Assembly (NCBI GenBank): GCA_035041965.1
Contig: JAPYMA010001337.1
Coordinates: forward strand, 1-64,000
Direction of reading: 5' to 3'
From: Anisakis pegreffii
Taxonomy: Eukaryota; Nematoda; Chromadorea; Rhabditida; Anisakidae
DNA: 64,000 nt
The notes under the pieces: model-generated
The model's database searches: none
What the model saw: the letters and a program-made list of their open reading frames with translations, nothing else
Told to the model about the DNA's origin: nothing
Position numbers and translations under genes: made by a program
Shown here: positions 46,133 to 59,957 of the stretch, one piece after another
Layout: the number at the start of each line of letters is the position of its first letter
How positions within the stretch are numbered: the first letter of the stretch is position 1

Positions 46133-48221
46133 ACTATATAAATTCATTTATATTTATTATAACGTGAACAGTTATTCAAAATGATATCGTTTCACTCGTT
46201 CACTCTACAAAAAATTATGCAACACAAAAGCGCGAAGAAACACACACAAACAAACTTATGCACATAGCATTGTTGAATTTATTCTTCATCAGTTGTTCAC
46301 TACTGCGTACATATTTTATCATTTCAATTTTAGAAAGAAGGATGCTTCTTATAACAACTCCTTCGTCTACGAGCATGACAAAGAGAATAAATTTTGGAAC
46401 AGCAGACATGTACTTGTTAGTTAAGACGTTCAACGATAGTGTGTATATCAAGCACTTTTTATTTCTCTCTTTATCAGCTCACTGAACAGTGGAATGATTT
46501 TATACGAAACGTTTCCATTCTAGTAAGAATTCTTTTGTAGTGAACGGTTTGGACCTTACAAAGATATCATTCACTTTGGTGTTCAATTCCACTAAGTAAA
46601 CAGTGAGAACAGGAATATGAACAAACGCTCATTTCTCATACCTTTCGTGAGTATTATCACCATCAAACTTTCTATCAGACAACCTTTCAAACAGCTCTGT
46701 TGTTGTTCCGTCAATTTTTTTGAATGTTATGTTTACCACGACAGAAAGTGAAGATGAACAGCAGTAAAGTTTAGGTGGCAAAGCCACATTATTGATAGAA
46801 TCTATGAGCTTAAGGTCGTGTACACTTCAGTCAAGTGAGGAATACATACGATGACTTATATAGTTGAAATGGGTGAAACGCGTTGAGACACGCTTTAAAA
46901 ATGTAAAAAGAGGATATGTTTCGTGGTGAATCGCAAATCACAAGAAGAGTAACAGCACTGGTGAATCACTTAATTCGATTCTTGTATTCTCATTTTAGTG
47001 CTGCATCCATGGCTTCAATTCAAAACATGAAGTACCAAAGATGAGTGGTCAATAACAATTCAGATAACGCTAAACATGTCGGCTGAAACACTGAAAACTC
47101 GTTTTGGGCATTTTAAAGAGCGCATCGATATGTGAACTGTCGAGAGCTTATCAGGTTGCTAAACGAAGAATGTAAATGATTTGAAACGTGACCTAATGAA
47201 CCGTTAAAACGTATAAAGTGTAATATTTATGGGATGATATAAAGGATCCAGAATTTAGAGAATAAAAATCAAGCAAGTTATTGATAACTGATACAAGAGG
47301 ATATGGCCACAACAAATTCTGAAAGAGTAATTCAAACTAAATTTTAAAAAGTGAAATGAAACGACACTTTTACAAGAAGAGAAAAAAATCATCTTGAAAA
47401 TTCTCTCTGCACATGCTTCGATAAAGGAAGTATTGTAATGCTTCTTGCAAATTCGATATTTTGTGAGTGGGTGTCAACTTCAATTTACCATTCGAAGTGT
47501 TAACAGCATAGCTTAATTTATGTTCCTTTCATAACAATTCTTGCAGTGTAACATTTACGTAAACCACATAAAGAACAAGAAATAAGACATAAACAATATT
47601 ATATATACATTATATGTTGAATGAGATCCAAATAACCGTTGTATGCTAAACAACAAACAAATCGAACGGCTCAAACAATGCTGCTCTAGTGTTACCTTCA
47701 GAAAGTGTCAATAAATCGCCATTGCAGAGTGCTTGAAAAATGAATAAGTGAATGCGTTTCAGTTCTACTTCCCTGACTGATATGTATCAATGCCATTCAG
47801 ATAACAATCATTCAATTAATGTTCATTTTCCATTGGATACATCCAACTCAACTTTATTGACTGTCGCTTATTAGGAGTATTCGATAGCTGATTACCGACG
47901 GAATATTGAATAACGTCACCACTGCATACCAAATAAACTCGTGTCCATAACACTGTAACAGTATTGGTTAAATAATTAATTGATCAAATTAAAATAATAC
48001 ATAATAGATTATGCTATTGTATTCAAAAATGAAGGATTTTCACATTTATATATAAAAATTTAGCGATAAGATTCGTGTAATAACCAAACATCACATCAAC
48101 AGTAGAAGGAAAAGCATATGAGGTGAAACAGAATGGAAAAAAACGCGATGAACGTGCACTGAATGAATAATGAACGAATGAGGAACCTTATGCTCACTTT
48201 TGTTTGAACAGATATTAGACA
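46133..48221. other. No gene recognised
   Basis: About 2 kb of AT-rich intergenic sequence between the converging 3' ends of RNF141 and the glutamine-rich gene. No conserved frame, repeat or RNA gene was recognised. Confidence 0.5.
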
Positions 48222-51200
48222 TCAGCTGGGTGTACTTCGTTTACCTTTACGAGTAGAACAAGTTCTCGTCGACGATGCGCGATCCATTCTTCGATTTTTC
48301 CATCGGTTCCTTCGACTGATATTCTGAGTTGCTGGAGTTGTTAGCATCATACCGCTTTCCGACTGCCGTATTGACTCCGGAGTGGCTACACGGGACGCCT
48401 GGCAAAGAGCAGTCGTGAGAAAGACAAGAATTAAGATGATAGAGGAGAAAATAGCGTTCTATTTTTACGTGTGACATTTGGCAACGCTGAATTATACCAT
48501 ATATCACGAAGCACACATATCACTACATCACTTGATGCAACCACGCTGACTGACCAAACCCAAATTATGAGCAGTTATACTCGACGTTGATCAAGGGTAG
48601 ACGAAAATGGAAGAAACGTTCACCGATGTGGCACAATAATCAGTAATAACTAAAATTGAGAGAAACAATGATGAGAAATATTTACCGAATTACTGGTGAT
48701 CGGAGATGGTGAGCAACTAGAAGACGGTGCACTCTTCTCGGAATCGTTCTCGTTATCATCCAGATCATTGGTATCTGGGCGAGCCTCTAACGACTCAGAT
48801 TCTAACTCAACGTTCACAGAGATGGGTGTGCTTTGGAACGCACTCAACTTCGCCGCTAATGCTGCTGCCTGTGACAAATTCTTCAAAAAAATGCTCATCG
48901 CACACAACGAATTCACCACTCACTAATATAATTCACTTCGACAAGTAATATTCTTGTCTTTTTGACTTTTACCGTTGAAATGTTATAATTAAATTGACAA
49001 CACAAAAGGAAAACTACTTAAAAGATTTCAGATTCATTAGTGAAACAACAACTGAGTAAAATGTAATGAATTAGATTAATTATTTATACAGTCACTCGTT
49101 TTAAGATGCACCAAAAATGATGTTAAAAATATTGATTTCGAGTTCAGGACGATTCACCTTCTTCATTTTTGTTTGTAATCTCCGTATTCGATTCCGTTCA
49201 TAGTGTTGTAAGCGTTTTGCGAGCATTCTGCAATTTGAGGATTTGTAGTGACATGAAAACGTTATGAAAATGAATATTACTTATTCATGGAATCCGTAAA
49301 AACAGATTAGCATTTTCACTCAAAAAAAACAACTCTGTTCACCAGGTTTCTAAGGTTTACACACTCTAATTTTCACTGCTTTAATAAAAAAATTATCAAA
49401 TTATCCATACTAAACACAAAGAACAACATTCAAAGACTTGCTTTCGTTCATCCGTAACCGTTTGTATACGCTGATTGAGTCTTGCAACCTCATCACACAA
49501 TGCTCCGTTCTTCTGAAAATAGACGCTAACACTTTTAAATGGCCAGTGTAATACTGCCGAAATGAGTTTGAGATAACGCACTGCGATTGTTTTGCTCATC
49601 AAAGATGAGAAAAGCGTGAAACTCAACAATTCGCGAACAGGAATAAACTCAAACAACAAACAACAGTTAGAAGATAAATTCTTATTCAACCGTCACTCAA
49701 AGTTTCTAATTTACTAGATCGTGATAATGCATCTCAAACGTTTAAATGAATAATTAAGAGTCATTCAAGGAAGACTGAAAATTACAAAAAAAACGAATGA
49801 AAGACAGGCGCAAGTTGAACATTATAAAAATTTAGTGTAAAACCAATGGAATGAAATGAAAATATCTGGTAGACGTACAAAAACGAGAGCCTTGATTGTT
49901 CGCTTCAAGAAGTACATTTTGCGTAAATACATTTGTTCCTCTTGTTTCTGTCGTAGAACATGAGGGGGTAGTCGACTGATGCGTTGACGGATCGATGTTG
50001 AATTACCACTACTGCCTACTGATTGATTACAAACATTCCCTACAAACATATATTTTCAATTATGATTTTAGAAAACGAGATTCAAATTCAAATTATGAAT
50101 TAAACTGCCATAATCTATATATCAGTTAATACTATTCAGTGAGGAAGATCATCAATTAATTAATCGAATCATTTCCAGAAAGAAACAAAAAGTATATGGA
50201 TATGACCAAAATAGATGAAAAATAAACCTGAATGGGGATGAACAAAATGAGCGCTAGTGACCGGTTTTTGATGTGTGATGAGCACCGATGAGCCATGACG
50301 TTGAGTGACGATTGTATTCGACGGTTGACTAACCGCACCAACGGTAGCCGATACCAAGACAGTTCCTTTCTGAGGTGGTCGACGAGTGCTATTTACTGCA
50401 CAAGTATTCACTTGTTTTTGCTGACGTTGAAGCTGATCTGCTGCCGTTAGTTCAGCATTAACACATGTAGCTTGAATCTGAATTCATTAGAATAAATTAA
50501 TCGAATCATACACCTCAATTCAAAACGAATTTTTCAATTAACCTGAGCAACGAAATGTTGTTGTGGTTGTTGGGTTCGAGTTGGTTGTTGCTGTTGCTGT
50601 TGTGCCACAAAGTGAGATGGAATTTCTTGGGGAGGTGGTGCATTCTCTTGCACTTGTCCACATTCGGAAACCTTCAATAATGCTTGCTTGACCAATTGTG
50701 TGACAAAAGCAAAAGCATAAAATTATGAAATGCAAAAAAGGTGAAGTCGGAAATTATTTCGAAAATCGAGAACCATTCAAGATCATTCTCAACTGGTAGC
50801 ATAGGCTAAAGGACAATTGCTTACCTTGGAGAGGGGGGGAGGGGGGAGAGCGCACACGAGCACGCTCGCGTACAACAACACACACATGCGCTCACACACC
50901 ATGAACGACGATTTCCATAGACCGAGGCCACGCCTACTTCACATGGCCTCAACCTAAGCCTAAGCCTGAGCTCGCTTGCTAGCCCCTGTTGTAACATTGA
51001 GCGATCTGAAGCTACGCTCAGATGAGGCTGAAGTTACACTTAGGCTGAGGCCGGACGCAGTAGGCGTGGCCTCAGTTGTTATACGCGAGCGTGCTCGCGT
51101 GCGGGCCCCCCAAAGTAAACAAGTGCTAGCAAAACTGCTTTTTTTTAAAGGCAAAATTGTTTTGAGAATCATAGGCAAAACTAATCATCATTACGTTCAC

Positions 51201-54200
51201 TTGGATTCAATGAAAAATATAAAACGAATATTCGAATACCAGCATTTCGAAGCACCCAACAAACGACAAATCTACTGAAGAAAACACCAGCACGTCGATA
51301 TAAAGTTTAAAAAAAAGAAACCTCAGCAGGGGCACCACCAGCATTACTAGTATCGGACGATTGGAAAGGAAAAATGCGATCATTTTCAGTAACTGTCACT
51401 TGCTGAGGAGCCGTATTCGAGGCATTTTGCTGCTGTGGCTGCTGGCTATGGGGTGCACTTAGCATCGTTACATGAACCTGTGAAAGTGAACGAGGCGACC
51501 TGAAATTAGCCGTCTTTTACAAAAATAAAACGAAAAATTATTCTTTTGAAGATACTTTCTTGCTCTACAGTATTTACGTTTCTATGGAATAATGCAGATG
51601 GATGATTCACTAGCACATTTCGAAACGTTGCGTAAACAATATCACTCTTCTGGTGGTTCATCCGACAGTCAACATGCAGTAACTTTATCACACTTCATTG
51701 TTTTGATTAGTTCTTTATTGTTTTTACGAACTGAGCTCTTTCTTGTGTCATACTAATCTTTAAAAAAAGAAGAGTTAAAACAGAAGTGAATGATATAAAA
51801 TCAAAATATAAAAACCTTTTTCTGATGAATGTTCTCCGTGCAGGCGATATAATAGTGGTAGTACTTTGTGTGTCCACCATGGATGTCGGTTGTTGCAATG
51901 AACTGCCACGTTGTTCGGTTTGTGCAACCTAAACGACAGACACTGCATTGAATTCAGTAAAAAAAAGTAGTACTACTGAACTGAGATTATGAATTAAATG
52001 AAGTTAGCACAATTTGTGCTTCAAGAACTGCAATGTAAGCATAAATTACCACAGCTACAAACAACTGAAGCAGCTATGTGAAAGAAACGTTCATAATATT
52101 TCTACTAATTGAAAAAAAAAGATCTTGTTGCAGCTCAACGAAGTTGAAATGATGAAAGGAAGTTGGAATTTCACAACTACGATTTTCAATTACACAGTAC
52201 TAATGCTCCAGTTAAAATGCTCTTAACATGAACCTACTTGTAAAGGAATGCGTTGCTGTTGCACATTCTGGATGAACTGGGATGTTGTTAAATTTGTTTG
52301 CTGAAGTGATCGTTGGAAGGATACAGACGGTGACGATGATGTATTCAAAGCACTCAGCACTGTTGGTTGCGACTGACCCCGTTGTCGCCGTTGTTGAGCT
52401 GAAAACGTTTCAATTTCATCACTTCTTTTAGCAGCACTCATTTATTCTTTACTTATTCTATAAACATTTTATCACGCATCACTTCAACGCTATTTTGAAT
52501 AACTGAGACTCGAATTTTTGTGAAACGACCAAGAATACTTATGTATGATCGTGCAATAGTCCACTGACAGATCAAATGCACCAATTCGTATTTGCAACAT
52601 TTGGATGAGGAAAGAGAAATGTTACTTGAATCGTGATTCTCTTGAAGCTGAAGTTGCCGAACTGCTTCAGCAGCAACTCTCTGTCGTTCAGTGCTCGTCA
52701 AGCGAGGAGCATATGAGCGTTGGATAGCACTCGACAGTGCACCAGTTTTGGTTCTTGCTACGGACGACATGACCGTATCACGTACTGTTGACGTTGATGC
52801 AGCTGCTCGCATACCATCGTTTGATTGTTCAACTTAAGAAAGCAACACAATGGAAAGTGGAAAATGAAATTATCAAAGATCTGCCAGTATCGTCACCGAT
52901 TGATCCACTCACAACAGCATTTCAGGAGTGCGTCATTCCGATGGATTCACTAGGCAAGTAATTAAAATACATTCAATATGTTCGTTTGTTAACTAAACTG
53001 ATAGCGCTGTGTTGGAAAAAAAAGAATACTGAAAATGGAATTCAACGGAAAGCACAATGGCAGATTAATGAAAAAGAATCGCTTCAGCTGAACGTAACTT
53101 TTGATGGTTTGATAGTGGTGAGAATAATGAGAAGAGACATGGATTTGCAAACCAGAGGTGTGTGTTTGTTTGAAGACGTTCAATACATACGTCATCACAA
53201 ATATTATGTGATCAAGATTCCGTATCCGAATTTGACAAAAGTCTTATTAATAGTTGAGATACTAATACAACAATAATTAGATTAAGAAAAGACAGCTATT
53301 GATAACTGACTGGCCACTTTGTTGATGGACTGCTGAGGTTCACATGTGATGATCTGTTGTTGGGAGGACTGTTTTGCCTGGAGTGCGAGTTGTTGCTGCA
53401 ATTTTGCTTTTTGCTGTTGTTGTTGCAGATGCTGCCTCACCGTCGGACCGTCGTCACCTATCACCGTCATATTCGCCAATTGTTTTGCATTACCTCGTCC
53501 CATCATTGGTAACATTGTTGATAAAGATCTACAAATCAATTGCATTCATCTTTATTTTGGAAAAATTAATGATTATTATTATTACAACTTATATTCAGCA
53601 CTACTTTCCTATTTCAAATAACACATAATAATTTCTAATTAAACAGTGCAGAACATAAAATTCCTATCAAGTTAGCAAAAAGTTGGGACTAACAGAAGAA
53701 CAAAAAAATTTCTTTTTCACAGTCAAAGATGATTCACGATGGATAAAGCAAAAATTTTTTTAAAAACTATCAGTCACCACGTATCACACTATTGTTGAAA
53801 TGCTTTAAACAACGCTTAATGACTGAAAGTCAAAAATTTTGCAAATACGTCTCAATAGAATAAACCCGAAATTGGAACAAAACAACCGAAAATCAGAAAA
53901 GTGTACATAAAAAAAGAAACGTTTTATGAGCGCGTGAAGAATTGCCTCGATAAGAAGGTGCACGATGTGTAACGACACGAAATGAAGGATTACATATCGA
54001 TGACGCCGTAATTGCCGGAACTGATAACTGCACCTGACATATGACAGCAAATAAAACTACTCACTTTCGCAACATTCTTGAATCAAATGAACAACTTGAA
54101 CATAACATTTCATTATTCACAAAAGTAATTCACCTTTAATCTTTAACCAGAACAACAATTCACTTCTATCGGCATTACAAATTTACTGGAATGTTTGTGC

Positions 54201-54762
54201 AAGTGATATTCTTATATGAAGACCACATACGAATAGTTAACGGTCGACGATAACAGTCAATTAATCAAGAATTTCGAACTGGCGTGCTAAAAGATGAAAA
54301 GATTCAAGCAGCGAGTGATATAAAGAAAACCTGTTGCGTTATAGCTGAAGGTGCGTGAACGTGCAATGATCCCACTCCACGAACATTATTCGTATATGAA
54401 GTGGCTGGTGTATCTATAAGACTGCTTTGAACTGTTGAATTTATTAACGATTACAAAGTCACTTCTGAATGTTTCAATTTGATCAAGTGTAGCGTTAGAA
54501 GAAGAAATCTTTGGAATGGTTCTCGAAAAATTGCGGACTAAGAACAAAATGATGAAAGAGGACTAAATTCAAATTCACCGATGGGACAACGAACTGCGCA
54601 TTGGGTACGTGCATCAGACAGAGGAGGTTGTTGCAAATGTGTCATGACCGTAACATGTTCATACTGCGAGGCTGATGAGGCTTGAGGTGCCTCACTACGG
54701 CATATCTTCAAATTGTCAATCAGCTCATAAACTCGAACTAATTTTCTTATATTATCACACAT
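48222..54762 (-). CDS. Glutamine-rich coiled-coil protein with TBRG1/INO80E-like helix, 775 residues
   Basis: Sixteen exons join in phase: 54579-54762, 54331-54413, 53921-54033, 53311-53528, 52626-52832, 52238-52398, 51816-51928, 51728-51752, 51322-51477, 50543-50686, 50228-50477, 49879-50039, 49442-49512, 49158-49227, 48686-48880 and 48222-48398. Much of the protein is disordered and Gln/Ser/Thr-rich, with poly-Q runs in exons 4, 9 and 10. A coiled coil spans exons 11-14 (about residues 580-660): MYLRKMYFLKRTIKALVF, KNGALCDEVARLNQRI, then DERKMLAKRLQHYE. It resembles the coiled coil of TBRG1 (ENAAICDEIARLEEKF) and of INO80E. An acidic Ser-rich stretch and a basic tail (RRNRWKNRRMDR) end it. 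This suggests a chromatin or transcription role in the nucleus, by inference only. TBRG1's FYR domains are absent. The 25-nt exon and a GC-AG intron (49441/49228) are the weakest joins. Confidence 0.75.
50818..51126. mobile_element. MITE relative with TTAGGC-like core in an intron
   Basis: The right end CAAAGTAAACAAGTGC and GAGCGTGCTCGCGTGCG match the right end of the MITE at 5548-5785. The left end is decayed behind a G-rich run (about 50830-50855). The core holds CCTAAGCCTAAGCC, CGCTCAGATGAGGCTG and CTTAGGCTGAGGCC. It sits in the intron between exons 51322-51477 and 50543-50686 of the glutamine-rich gene. Confidence 0.72.
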
Positions 54763-56899
54763 TTCTCATCCTAAATTCTACCTCTCGGAACATCCAAGAA
54801 TGCATCATTATCATTTCTAAACTTTACGATTAAAAATCTCTAAATAATTTTACAACTACGATTGTTCGTTATTGGATTACTCCATCAAAGCGTATTTACG
54901 AAGAATGTAAAATCTATGGGACGAGATTCGAACATTCACTTGGTCCAAGTAAGGTGGTGAAAATTTTGAGAAGAATTAAAGAAAATAAGAAATAGAAAGA
55001 CAATTGTAACGATGACTGAAATGAGGCATGTTTCAAAACAAAACCTGTGGAGTACACGAATTCGACGTTGTAACATTTGACGTTGTAGAGAGGACTGCAG
55101 CTAGTAGAGAAGGGGGATTTGATTCGTCTAAAATGCTTTATAGCTCAGATGAGGTATACTGATTGTTTTCACGTTTCAGATCACTCTAACGCACAGAATC
55201 ATTCACAACAAAAACTTTCGTGTCATCAGAAACGAAACCGAGTATGCTTCATTTCTTGAGAGATTGATTAACCGATAACATTCGCTGATTAAACGATACT
55301 TTTATAATCGAGACGTTTCCGTGCTCAATGTGAAGAATAGAAAACGAACTTGAAGATTGCGATGAAGACGATGTAGGTGTTACAAAGAACTCGTTCGATG
55401 ACGAACACTGCATTAACGCAACACACCGTTCACTTTAAGTTGAGAGCTTTACCACGTCTCTAAAAGCAATTTCAGAACAACAAAACGGTTGATAAGCAAG
55501 AACGAATTTCGAAACTTCGACTCCTATCAAATTAAACTTAATCGATCATCGTTTAAAACTGAATTCCAAGCAAGATTTCAAGAGTTAAAACTCTCGGCAT
55601 TGTTTCCATACCAAACAAATCATAAAAAGAGTTGCTCTAGAATACATCCTTATTCCATGAATTCGACAACACACCATTTTCAATTACACATCTTACAAAC
55701 CACTTACTCTCGCTCTTCAAATACGCTCGTTTTTGGTACGAACTATATTAGCAAGGCTTGTACGCAATTCGCCATAAGCGCGTGTCGGTTGAAAGAGGGC
55801 GGAGTCACGAGCACGTCGCGCGAAATTGAGGTGAACAGAGAGCACTTATTAACGATGTTATGAACACGGATATGGAACCATTGAGACAAAAAGTGAATGC
55901 GGAAGCAGAGAGACAAAAATGTGCCAACTGGAATATTTTCAGAATGATGAGTATTATTTTTACCCTTGCACGATTGAAACTGTTTAATGGCATAGAAATT
56001 GAAATTCTCAAATTTCTAGATGATTGAAATTTTTGTCGAGACGGGCTATTCAGAGCCATCTCTATGCACTTGACTATTTACACGAGGATTTTTGTTTGTA
56101 AATATTATTGTATAGCTAAGAATGAAAATAAACGAAAACTTTCGGGTAGGCATGGGCATATACTGTCATGTTTACAGGAGCGCTAGATGTGATCAAGAAT
56201 AAAATTGACCGCACAAGTTTTGCAGTTCACAATGTTGGCACCATTGGATCAGTTTTTTTTTAAATTGTTATTGCGGAAAGGTGTTCTTGACGAAAATTCA
56301 AAACCAACGAATGAAGATGCCATAAAAGGCTGATGGGAGACTAGATACCAATGAATGCCATTGAAATCCAGAAGTTTATTGGAACGGTTATCTCAGTTGT
56401 GTTTATAAGCCGAAAGGAGAGTCGCTCTCACAAGTGTGCAGTGCAAACGATGGTCGCCCCATTTTCAACAAGCTATTCTCGAGAGATCATCTACTTTCAT
56501 CTATTGATTCATTTCCTCAAAAAATGCACTTTAAACTTCACCAGACTGAGGTAAATACATGTAGATATAATCAACATTGGTGACTTCATCCGCGGATAGA
56601 AAACGGACAATGTGTTCCATATGTCCATCGGGCAATGATAGGAATTAGAAGGTAAAACGTGCTTGCTGTCAAACGAATGCTCGGAAGGAGCAGAGCACGA
56701 TGCTCCGTCAAGAATGCACACCATAACTCTTGCTGAATATTCAAATGATGAAATTTCTGCTGATAAATTATATTTAAAACATTTTCTGCATGTTGTCTTT
56801 TGTTGGTTTTCTTATTGCTCTGTCTTTTTTCATCTCTATTGTTCAGCTATGAATGAGATGAGAAATCAAAATTATTTTTCGCAGTTTGCACTACGGTAG
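54763..56899. other. No gene recognised upstream of the glutamine-rich gene
   Basis: Contains the presumed promoter of the minus-strand gene ending at 54762. Frames at 55489-55863 (+) and 55805-56059 (-) overlap on opposite strands and show no recognisable motif, so I do not call them genes. Confidence 0.45.
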
Positions 56900-58025
56900 T
56901 AATCCGGAAAGCTGCAACGGAAGCCAAAAGTTAAAAAATGCGGGGCTGCAGCCGGAGCAGAACTTCGAAAAATGTGAAACTTTCCTCAACAATTGTGCTC
57001 TTTACTATTTTATCATGTTTACGATTTATTCTTACTGATGTGAATGACGATAACGAAATTATGTTTTACAGTTCATGTTACAATGATCACCTCATTTGCA
57101 CATCTTGATGCGATTCATTATTCTGGTGTATTCTTAAAAAGGTTAAAGTAAGTGAAGCGTAGCAATGACTGTCGTTTTATAGCCTTTAAAACGCCTTCCT
57201 AATGATATAGTCGTGGCCGAACGTAAGAGGCGCGGTCTGTCTCCGATGCAATAAAATGCTCTAAATCACTTACATGATCTAGAAAAAATTGTCTTTTCTA
57301 TCTGAGGTCAGAGAAAAGAACAACGTCACAGGAACTCAGGTCTGTGGCTACAATATTCATGAAGTTATGAAAGACATCGGACCTCTCAGACACGTTCATC
57401 ATGCGAGGGGTAAAGAAAAAATTTATATCTAAAAACAGAATCCATCTATTACTAATGAGCAGTGATGCCTGAGCTAGGGAGCCAAAAAATTTTTTTGCTC
57501 CCTTAAAAAAATATCATAGCAACATTCAGTAGCCTAAGCTAAGATCTGTACGATATCTTTTTTCGGATTCGAATTGCTCCGGAGCCGCAGCATAGCGGAG
57601 TAAATTTGCGAGATGGAGCTGAGGCCGAAGTTTTGCAAAATGTTGAGCCAGAACTATAGCCAAAATTCTTTAAAATGTTAAATTGGAGCTAGAGCAAAAA
57701 TTTTGAAAGTGCAAAGCTGAAGCTGAAACGGAAGTCAAAAGTTTAAAAATGCTGGAACCGGAGCCGAACTTCCAAAAATGCGGAGTCGGAGCTAGAGCTG
57801 GAGCCGAAATTTCGGAGTATGCGGAGCCGAAATTTTGAAAAAGCGGAACCAAAGTATTAAGAAATGCCGGGCCGAAGCCGAACTTTTGGAAATGCGGAGT
57901 CGGAACTGAAATTTTGAAAAGTACGAAACTGGAGCTGGAATTGGAACCGAAAATTGAAAAATGCGGGGATGGAGCCACAGACGAAAATTTTAAAAAACGC
58001 ACAGCTCGAGCTGGGTCAATTTTTA
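56900..58025. repeat. Degenerate GGAGCCGAAATTTTGAAAA repeat field
   Basis: Many loose copies of a unit of roughly 33-36 bp with GCGGAGCCGGAGC and GAAATTTTGAAAAATG cores, densest at 57550-58015. Same family as the ordered minisatellite at 39429-39632. The 124-residue open frame across it (57670-58044, minus) is a product of the repeat. Confidence 0.8.
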
Positions 58026-59899
58026 AAAACAAATTAGGCATCACTGGTAAGAAGTCTAGATTGCTTTAGTGATATGCTCTTTTAATGAGAATCAATCGTG
58101 AAAACATGAAAACATTTTCAGCTTGACTTTTTTTCAGGATAACTGCGGATTTCATAGTTTCGGTTAATATCGAATTGTATTAAACAAGAATTTCCAATTC
58201 CAGTGCTCCGAGGAGCTGATAATAATAATGATATTAATAAAGATTTAAAAATTTATGATGATATGATAACATTTACACGGACAATAATGTCCTGCGAACT
58301 GTACTAGTAAAATTCTATTACAAATTCAACTAATAACAACAGGAGCAATATGATAAGAATTGTGGCAATAATAGTAACAAATCTTAGTTTTGACATTTCT
58401 CATATTTTGTGCTACCTTCAATGTTTTGTTAATTATTTTGTCACTGATAATATAGCGTTATTTGTCATAGTGACTTTCACGTAGATTTCTTTTTGATGAT
58501 TCGATTCTAATTTGATGATTCTATTCTAACTGTACACATAGCAACATATTCAGCTTTTCCCGCAGTTACTTCATTCAAAAACGCCATTTAAAAAAATGAT
58601 ATTACTCGACAACTTATTAAATGAACTTTTTATTGGTGTTCTCGTTAGTGATAATACTTTAATTCAGCGCAGATGAATTAGTAACTACCATGTTTACATG
58701 TTTTCATTTATGCTCAAATCATTCTTCTCAAGATATTGTTGAATGAATGCGAATCAAATATATTTTTCTTTGAGAAAAATTCGTCGTTATCATGACACAT
58801 CCTCTATAGGTGGCTTTCGCGATCTGGCCACTTAAAACTCTATAAATAAATCCCACGATATATGCTACTATTATAAATTCAACAACATAAACAAAATGAA
58901 TATTTCCCCTATAAATATTGCCGTTTTTACTAAGATATCATATTTAAGAACAGAATCAATGCTACAACTCACTATTATTAACATGTTATGTTATGATTAG
59001 CGCAGGGTTGGACTCGGGATTATGAGTCCAACCAGAATCTCGTGGGATCGGATTCGGTTCGGAGAAATGTGGACTGAGACCTACGGATTCATGTTTGTGG
59101 AATTTTACATACTCTCATACTGTTATACGAGTCAAGATTCAAGGTGCAAGCCCGCGGGCTCGGATTCAACGTGTACGATCACGGAAACTCGTGCCATTTT
59201 TTACACTAGGCCCAGTACTGACTGTAAGCTTGTTTTCTGTTTCGATTTGTCGGATTCTGCTAACAGGTGTTACACTCTATCAAGATATGGCAACCCTCCC
59301 ACCACACAACCAGCGCGGTGGCACGGCTAAAAATAGACAAGCACATCCACAACGGTAACCATCAGTGTTTTATCAAATTGCACATCAGGAGGCACAGTTT
59401 AATGAGATTCAGTTTCTCATACTACAAATATGTGAGAATACAGTTATCGCAATATTAAGAGGAGGAAACCTCATATCTGCGCACATACTGCATTAAAGTT
59501 CTGTCGATCTTTCGCAGCGCGCCTACCTCCGCTTTGTTTTGTGTGCTTGCTCGAGCTGACTTTTCTGTGTAAACGCCAGAAGATAGGTTTACATGAGGTG
59601 CAAAAAGTATTTTTATTGAACCACTTTGAATTATTAGTACATTTGGCGAACTAAAAGTACAAAGGTACGACGGCAATCGGTTACCTTGGCAGAACTGAAT
59701 GATAGGATTCCTTCCGCTTTGTTAGCAGTGTGATTCTGCAGTTTTTTGCAATTCCATACGACTGCTGCAAATAACCAAAACCGCTCAGAATGTGAATTAT
59801 GAATGTTGAAAATTGCAAGCGATAAGATTTCCTCCGATCAGCTTCGAGAGCTTCATTAACCTCAAGTTGGACATGTTGTTCCAACTTTGCCAGTCCAGG

Positions 59900-59900
<1 letters not shown>
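58026..59900. other. No gene recognised
   Basis: AT-rich, with a small hairpin at about 59006-59033 (GGTTGGACTC and GAGTCCAACC around an 8-base loop) beside a TCGGATTCGG stretch. The overlapping frames at 59022-59358 show no motif and are probably repeat-derived. Confidence 0.45.

Positions 59901-59955
<55 letters not shown>
59901..59955. repeat. (TA)n microsatellite
   Basis: About 27 uninterrupted TA dinucleotides. Composition is the same as the palindrome hinge, but no inverted duplication surrounds it. Confidence 0.95.

Positions 59956-59957
<2 letters not shown>

Noticed and set aside
50940..50970. TTAGGC-like units suggesting an internal telomere
   Set aside because: Only about two consecutive telomere-like units, inside a MITE and surrounded by genes. 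Not a telomere tract.
55489..56059. Opposed frames of 124 and 84 codons
   Set aside because: They overlap on opposite strands and lack recognisable motifs or convincing splice partners.
57670..58044. 124-codon minus-strand frame rich in Ser, Phe and Pro
   Set aside because: It lies entirely in the degenerate GGAGCC..AAATTTTG repeat and mirrors its periodicity.
59022..59358. Two overlapping plus-strand frames of about 100 codons
   Set aside because: No domain recognised; the sequence has repeat-like TCGGATTCGG blocks and a small hairpin.
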